From NCBI GenBank assembly GCA_002428445.1, contig DIWJ01000043.1, forward strand, positions 1 to 47,935: 47,935 bases of DNA, read 5' to 3'. Shown here one piece after another: positions 42,922-47,935 of this stretch. The position numbers and the translations under genes were made by a program. Under the pieces are notes generated by a model. The model had not been told where the DNA came from. It did not search any database and was given only the letters and a program-made list of their open reading frames with translations. The stretch comes from Syntrophaceae bacterium UBA6109 (GTDB taxonomy: Bacteria; Desulfobacterota; Syntrophia; Syntrophales; UBA6109). Position 1 is the stretch's first letter, and each line of letters starts with the position of its first letter.

Positions 42922-45138
42922 TCAAGCCGCGGGCGGCGCGCAGACGTCGGCGGGAGGTTTTTCTTCCTCCAGGCCCATGGCCTTCCAGACGATCTCCGCG
43001 ACATCCAGGGCGGCCGCGGCCTCTTCCTTGCCGCGCGCCTTGAGGCCGTCGCTCATCATCGTCAGACAGAACGGACAGCCCACCGCGATCCGGTTCGCCC
43101 CCGTTTCCAGCGCCTGGTCGGTGCGCATGTTGTTGATGCGCTCGCCGATGTCCTCTTCCATCCACATCCTCGCCCCGCCGGCGCCGCAGCAGAAGCTGCG
43201 GTCCCTGTTCCGCTCCATCTCCGCCAGTTTCATCCCCGGAACGGCCTTGAGGATCGAACGCGGCTGCTCGTACAGGCCGTTGTAACGGCCAAGGAAGCAG
43301 GAATCGTGGAACGTGAAGAGGCCGTCAACGGGCTTCTTCAGCGAGATCTTTCCCCTGGCGATCAGATCCGCGATGATCTCCGTATGATGGTACACCTCAA
43401 ATTCACCGCCGAAGTTCGGATAATCCTTCTTCAGGGCATTGTAGCCGTGCGGACAGGTGGCGATGATCTTCTTCACACCGTAGCCCTTCATGAGTTCGAT
43501 ATTCGCCTGGGCCAAGGTCTGGTAGAGATACTCATTGCCGCCGCGCATCGCCGAATCGCCGCAGCACCCCTCCTCGTTCCCCAGGATACCGAAGCTCACA
43601 CCCGCCGCCTTCAGGATCTTGGCAAAGGCAACCGACACCTTCTTGCCGCGGTCGTCGAAAGAACCCGAACAGCCGACATAGAAGAGATACTCCACGTCCT
43701 TATCTTCCGCCAGCGTCTTGACGCCCAGTTCCTTCGCCCAGTCCGCCCTCAGGTGCGAGCCGATCCCCCAGGGGTTCGAATTGTTCTCCATGTTCCGGAA
43801 CGTCAGCTGCAGTTCCTGGCCGAAATCCGCCTCCATGAGGACCTTGTGCTGCCGCATTCCCACAACCTTCGGCACGTGCTCGATCGACGCGGAACAGTGC
43901 TCCTGGCAATACATGCAGTTCGTACAGGCCCAGAGCTCGTGGAGATCGATCACTTCGCCGACCATCGCCTTATCCGGCGCTTCCTGCACGCCGACACCCT
44001 TTGCCCCCTTCAGTGCCCAGTCCACCACCGCATCGACCTTCTCCAGAAGTTTCAGGACCGCATTCTTCGCGGCGGGCTTCCCCTCCTGTCCCTCGGCCGG
44101 CGCCGCGGCCTTTGCCGCATCGGCGGCCGGCGCCTTCTCCAGCCAGTATGTCTTCAGGTCCTGGACCAGTTTCTTGGGCGACAGCGGTTTCCCGGACAGG
44201 TAGGCCGGGCAGCCGTCCTGGCAGCGCCCGCATTTCGTGCAGGCGTCCGAATCGAAGATCTGCTTCCAGGTGAAGTCCTCCAGCTTCCCCGCCCCGAAGG
44301 ACTCCGCCGTCTCGAAATCCCGGATGGGTTCGAGATGTCCCGCCGGCTTCAGCGACGCCATGAAATGGTTCGCCGGCGCCGTGATGATGTGCAGGAGCCT
44401 CGAATAGGGGATATAGGCGATGAATCCCAGCGCCATCAGCGCATGAACCCACCACACGACCTTGTGGAAAACCCTCGCCGTTCCGTGGTCGATGCCGATG
44501 AACGTCTTCGACAGCGCCCACCCCGCGAAGGACCAGTACTCCCAGGACGGATTCGTCACGTAGATGCGCAGCGCCTCGCCGATGAATCCTGTCACGATGA
44601 TGCCGCCAATCAGCAAGAGGACAACCGCATCATCGGGCGTGCTGTCGGGACGCCCCTTGTAACCCAGGCGATCCGGCCTCGCGATGTACCTCCGATCCAG
44701 TGCCATCCATATCCCGATCAGCACAAACAGTCCGAAAAGGTCCATCATGAACGAGAAAAACAGGTAGAACCATCCCCGCAAAAATGTCCATCCCAGGAGG
44801 GGGCCCGTGATGTACGTCTCCTTGGCGATGAGGGCGGTCCCGATGGAAAGGACCACAAAACCGAAAAAAATCAGTCCGTGCATGACCCCCGGATAGGCGT
44901 CGCGGAAGGTCTTGACCTGCAGGAGGCCGTTGGCTAGGAGCAGCTTGATCCGCTCTCCGATACGGTCGTCGCGCTTCTCCGACTTCCCCAGCGCCGTCCA
45001 CAACCGCCAGCGCCGGTAAACACCGTATGCGAAAATCGCCATCGCAAGGGCCGCAAGGGGATAGAAAAGGATACCAAAAGATTCGGCATTCCAGTACACC
45101 TGACGCCCCTCGTTGCCGATCGAAAACTCCTCCATCAT
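42922..45138 (-). CDS. Membrane-bound EtfAB:quinone oxidoreductase (Fe-S/CCG-domain, EMO-type)
   Basis: This 738-residue protein has an N-terminal membrane part with about six helices (residues 20-255) and histidines (H87, H225, H232, H250) suited to heme b. Two 4Fe-4S clusters follow: C300-x2-C303-x2-C306-x3-C310 and C405-x2-C408-x2-C411-x3-C415. An alanine-rich insert (about 335-360) lies between them. Two CCG-type domains then contain GCCGD and FCCGAGGARMW. This matches the heterodisulfide-reductase-related proteins that accept electrons from EtfAB in beta-oxidising syntrophs and reduce menaquinone. etfA and etfB lie just upstream on the same strand, which supports the call. A terminator-like hairpin sits between them. 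Confidence 0.85.
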   Translation of the reverse strand: MMEEFSIGNEGRQVYWNAESFGILFYPLAALAMAIFAYGVYRRWRLWTALGKSEKRDDRIGERIKLLLANGLLQVKTFRDAYPGVMHGLIFFGFVVLSIGTALIAKETYITGPLLGWTFLRGWFYLFFSFMMDLFGLFVLIGIWMALDRRYIARPDRLGYKGRPDSTPDDAVVLLLIGGIIVTGFIGEALRIYVTNPSWEYWSFAGWALSKTFIGIDHGTARVFHKVVWWVHALMALGFIAYIPYSRLLHIITAPANHFMASLKPAGHLEPIRDFETAESFGAGKLEDFTWKQIFDSDACTKCGRCQDGCPAYLSGKPLSPKKLVQDLKTYWLEKAPAADAAKAAAPAEGQEGKPAAKNAVLKLLEKVDAVVDWALKGAKGVGVQEAPDKAMVGEVIDLHELWACTNCMYCQEHCSASIEHVPKVVGMRQHKVLMEADFGQELQLTFRNMENNSNPWGIGSHLRADWAKELGVKTLAEDKDVEYLFYVGCSGSFDDRGKKVSVAFAKILKAAGVSFGILGNEEGCCGDSAMRGGNEYLYQTLAQANIELMKGYGVKKIIATCPHGYNALKKDYPNFGGEFEVYHHTEIIADLIARGKISLKKPVDGLFTFHDSCFLGRYNGLYEQPRSILKAVPGMKLAEMERNRDRSFCCGAGGARMWMEEDIGERINNMRTDQALETGANRIAVGCPFCLTMMSDGLKARGKEEAAAALDVAEIVWKAMGLEEEKPPADVCAPPAA

Positions 45139-45150
45139 AAATCCTCCACG

Positions 45151-45189
45151 AAAAAAGGGGGGGGCGATTTTCTTTCCGCCCCCCCTTTG
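45151..45189 (-). terminator. Intra-operon terminator between etfA and the Fe-S oxidoreductase gene
   Basis: AAAGGGGGGGCG on the minus strand pairs with CGCCCCCCCCTTT (one bulged base) and is followed by TTTTTTCG, a classic intrinsic terminator. It lies just after the etfA stop and only 12 bases before the oxidoreductase start, whose GGAGG ribosome site follows at once. It could reduce, not abolish, readthrough. Confidence 0.75.
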
Positions 45190-45200
45190 AATCTCGTCAT

Positions 45201-46184
45201 TTATGCGAGCAATTTTTTGACTTCTTTGGTCAGTTCGGGGACGACCTTGAAGAGGTCGTCGACGATCCCGTAGTCCGCCTTCTGGAAGATCGGCGCCTCG
45301 GGATCCTTGTTGATCGCCACGATGTACTTCGATGAGCTCATCCCCGCCAGATGCTGGATCGCTCCCGATATCCCGCAGGCAATGTACAGGTTCGGCGAGA
45401 CCACCTTCCCCGTCTGCCCCACCTGGTCCGACTGCGGACGCCAGCCCGCGTCAACCGCCGCGCGCGATGCGCCTACCGTCGCCCCCAGCGCCGCCGCCAG
45501 CTCCTCGATCACCACGTAGTTCTCCGGGCCTTTCATGCCGCGCCCGCCCGATACGATCACGTTCGCTTCCGTCAGGTCCACCTTGCCCGCCGCGTCCTTC
45601 TGTACTTCCGCCACCTTCGTCCGCAGCTTCGCCGGATCCAGGCCCGCATCGAACTTCACCACCTGGCCTGACTTTGCAGCCTCCACCGCCGGAAATACGT
45701 TCGGTCGCAGTGTCGCCATCTGCGGGTTCGACGCAACCGCCACTTCCCCGTAACACTTCCCCGCATACATCGGCCGGATCGCCAGCAGCCGTCCGTCCAC
45801 GATCTTCGCGTCCGTGCAGTCCGTCGCCAGACCCGTCGCCAGCTTCCCCGCCAACCGCGCCGACAGGTCCTTCCCCTGAACCGATGCGCCCAGCAGCAGA
45901 ATCGCCGGATCGTTCTCCTTCACCACCTTCGCCGCCGCCGTCGCATGCGCATCCGTCGTATAGGGATCCAGCAGGGCGTTCTCCCCTACGAATACTTTGT
46001 CCACGCCGTACTTGCCCAGCTGGGACGCCAGACCTTCCACGCCCGCTCCGCCCAGCAATACCGCGCATACCTCCTCGCCGCCCAGCGCATCCGCCAGCTT
46101 CCTCGCCGTGCTCGCCAGCTCGAAACTGATCTTCCGCAGGACCCCTTCCCTCTGTTCCGCAATAAACCATACCCCTTTGGACAT
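45201..46184 (-). CDS. etfA: Electron transfer flavoprotein alpha subunit
   Basis: This 327-residue subunit carries the FAD-binding C-terminal domain: [50 protein letters not shown] and the final [16 protein letters not shown]. These are the standard EtfA signatures. With EtfB it forms a heterodimer that accepts electrons from acyl-CoA dehydrogenases. It starts with ATG behind GGGGAGAGAG, 16 bases after etfB, and ends before a strong hairpin. Whether this Etf bifurcates is not evident; the membrane oxidoreductase downstream suggests a classical role. Confidence 0.95.
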   Translation of the reverse strand: MSKGVWFIAEQREGVLRKISFELASTARKLADALGGEEVCAVLLGGAGVEGLASQLGKYGVDKVFVGENALLDPYTTDAHATAAAKVVKENDPAILLLGASVQGKDLSARLAGKLATGLATDCTDAKIVDGRLLAIRPMYAGKCYGEVAVASNPQMATLRPNVFPAVEAAKSGQVVKFDAGLDPAKLRTKVAEVQKDAAGKVDLTEANVIVSGGRGMKGPENYVVIEELAAALGATVGASRAAVDAGWRPQSDQVGQTGKVVSPNLYIACGISGAIQHLAGMSSSKYIVAINKDPEAPIFQKADYGIVDDLFKVVPELTKEVKKLLA

Positions 46185-46200
46185 CTCTCTCCCCTCCTCC

Positions 46201-46971
46201 CTAGATCACCTTCGCCTCTTCCCGGAGCAATTTCGCCAGCTGCGCCGCCTTCTGCGCAGGATCATCCCCGCAGATGATCTTTCCGGGAGGCCGCGCGGGA
46301 GGCGGGGTCAGCTTCACGACCTTCGCCTTCGCCTCTGCCGTTACGCCCAGCGCCGCACCATCCTTAACCTCCACAGGCTTCTTCTTCGCCTTCATGATCC
46401 CCGGCAACGATGCGTACCGCGGTTCGTTCAATCCCTTCTGCGCCGTAATCACGCATGGAAGCGTCCCCTCGATCACCAGCTGCGCCCCCTCGATCGGCTT
46501 TACCGCCTTCACGTTCTTCCCCTCGATCTCCACCTTCGTGATGATCGTCAGCTGCGGAATGTCCAGAAGCTCCGCCAGGATCGCCCCCACCTGACCCGAG
46601 TCGTCGTCGATCGCCCGCTGCCCGCAAAAGATCACGTCGTGCGGGATCCCCTTGATCGCCGCCGCCAATACCGACGCCGTCCCGTACGCATCCGCGTTGT
46701 TGAACGCCGGATCGTTGATGTGGATCCCCTTGTCCGCCCCCATCGCCAGCGCCGTCCGGATCGTCTCGATCGCCCGCGCCGGGCCCACCGAAACGATCGT
46801 CACGTCCCCGCCGAATTTCTCCTTCAGCCGCAGCGCCTCTTCAACCCCGAATTCATCGTACGGGTTCATCACCCACTTGATCCCGCCTTCCTCGATCCCC
46901 GATCCGTCCGCCTTCACCTTGATCTGCGCTTCCGTGTCCGGTACCTGCTTCACGCATGCCACGATATTCAC
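46201..46971 (-). CDS. etfB: Electron transfer flavoprotein beta subunit
   Basis: This 256-residue protein is EtfB. It has NIVACVKQVPDTEAQIK (2-18), MNPYDEFGVEEALRLKE, and the beta-subunit signature with NEPRYASLPGIMKAKKKPV. The AMP-binding loop VSVGPARAIETIRTALAMGAD is also clear. The start codon is GTG behind GGAGGAGAAG. It precedes etfA by 16 bases and pairs with it. A 53-base stretch separates it from an inverted-repeat element, so its promoter lies there or within the element. Confidence 0.95.
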   Translation of the reverse strand: MNIVACVKQVPDTEAQIKVKADGSGIEEGGIKWVMNPYDEFGVEEALRLKEKFGGDVTIVSVGPARAIETIRTALAMGADKGIHINDPAFNNADAYGTASVLAAAIKGIPHDVIFCGQRAIDDDSGQVGAILAELLDIPQLTIITKVEIEGKNVKAVKPIEGAQLVIEGTLPCVITAQKGLNEPRYASLPGIMKAKKKPVEVKDGAALGVTAEAKAKVVKLTPPPARPPGKIICGDDPAQKAAQLAKLLREEAKVI

Positions 46972-47024
46972 AGTCTTCTCCTCCTCCCCTCAACTCTGAT
47001 CGGTTAACTGGAAAAAACTTTTCT

Positions 47025-47149
47025 GCAGCCTGTTCAAAAATGCCCGAATGCAAGGCCCCCGCAATCCCCGTCTGTGGAGCGCGATGCCGGCGCATCGAGT
47101 GACGGAGGATGGAGGGAACAGGGCAGGCGGGCCTTTTTCAACAACCTGC
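47025..47149. repeat. Intergenic inverted-repeat element (MITE/REP-like), second copy
   Basis: The 125-base element has 21-base imperfect inverted ends (17 of 21 matching; GCAGCCTGTTCAAAAATGCC against its mirror), and an internal hairpin (GATGC/GCATC). Its interior, with GTGACGGAGGATGGAG, resembles the element at 34722. It sits between acs and etfB. Confidence 0.6.
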
Positions 47150-47156
47150 GCAGGAT

Positions 47157-47198
47157 CCCTGCGCCCCTTCGCCGGACATCGGGCAAAAGGGCGCAGGG
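47157..47198 (-). terminator. Terminator-like hairpin after acs
   Basis: CCCTGCGCCC and GGGCGCAGGG form a perfect ten-base-pair stem 14 bases after the acs stop codon. There is no T-tract after the stem on the minus strand, so it may act with the following element or only protect the 3' end. Confidence 0.45.
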
Positions 47199-47212
47199 TC
47201 TCCTTGATCGCC

Positions 47213-47935
<723 letters not shown>

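Noticed and set aside
42799..44937. Plus-strand open frame of about 710 codons opposite the Fe-S oxidoreductase
   Set aside because: It is the shadow of the oxidoreductase, whose Fe-S motifs are unmistakable.

Overview
The window reads as a chromosomal segment of an anaerobic deltaproteobacterium (Desulfobacterota), most likely near Syntrophus/Smithella. This is an inference from gene content: acyl-CoA ligases, thiolase, acyl-CoA dehydrogenase, EtfBA, a membrane Fe-S EtfAB:quinone oxidoreductase and an archaeal-type phosphoglycerate mutase sit together, as in fatty-acid-oxidising syntrophs. No rRNA, tRNA or CRISPR array was seen.

Region 1 (about 90-23490, minus strand; transcription runs right to left) is a large surface-polysaccharide locus. 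It opens with a good sigma70-type promoter and a MarR-type EPS regulator. Next come three genes for a UDP-2,3-diacetamido-2,3-dideoxyuronic acid type sugar: aminotransferase, 2-epimerase, and a dehydrogenase fused to an acetyltransferase and a Cys4 tail. A Wzz-like protein follows. Then there is a tightly overlapping sugar-nucleotide operon: an SDR, a heptose-1-phosphate guanylyltransferase-like enzyme, a heptose-7-phosphate kinase-like GHMP kinase, a GDP-fucose synthase-like SDR, a split transketolase, a second such SDR with a non-AUG start, an aldo/keto reductase and a B12/radical-SAM protein. A GT2, a Wzx flippase, a Wzy-like membrane protein, two GT4 enzymes and two methyltransferases complete it. 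The distal end abuts an ISL3 transposase remnant. The middle of this locus is visibly more AT-rich than the right third of the window, which suggests horizontal acquisition.

Region 2 (23487-33830, both strands) is an LPS core/O-antigen assembly block: two GT2 enzymes on the minus strand, two methyltransferase-like proteins (one DUF268), then a plus-strand run with an O-antigen ligase, a GT4, a GT2-like enzyme, a second UDP-GlcNAc 2-epimerase, a GT-D type protein and a CgeB-like glycosyltransferase.

Region 3 (33834-47935) is GC-rich core metabolism: folD and a YtfJ-like periplasmic protein (minus); acyl-CoA ligase, thiolase, acyl-CoA dehydrogenase and apgM (plus); a bidirectional terminator; then a long-chain acyl-CoA ligase, the Fe-S EtfAB:quinone oxidoreductase, etfA, etfB and the 3' part of acs (minus). 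Electrons from acyl-CoA dehydrogenase would pass through EtfBA to the membrane oxidoreductase and the quinone pool. Three related inverted-repeat elements lie in intergenic spaces of this region.

The best candidate for something undescribed is the operon at 8005-17506, which couples a split transketolase to heptose-activation-like enzymes and a B12/radical-SAM protein. Its product sugar cannot be read from sequence alone.
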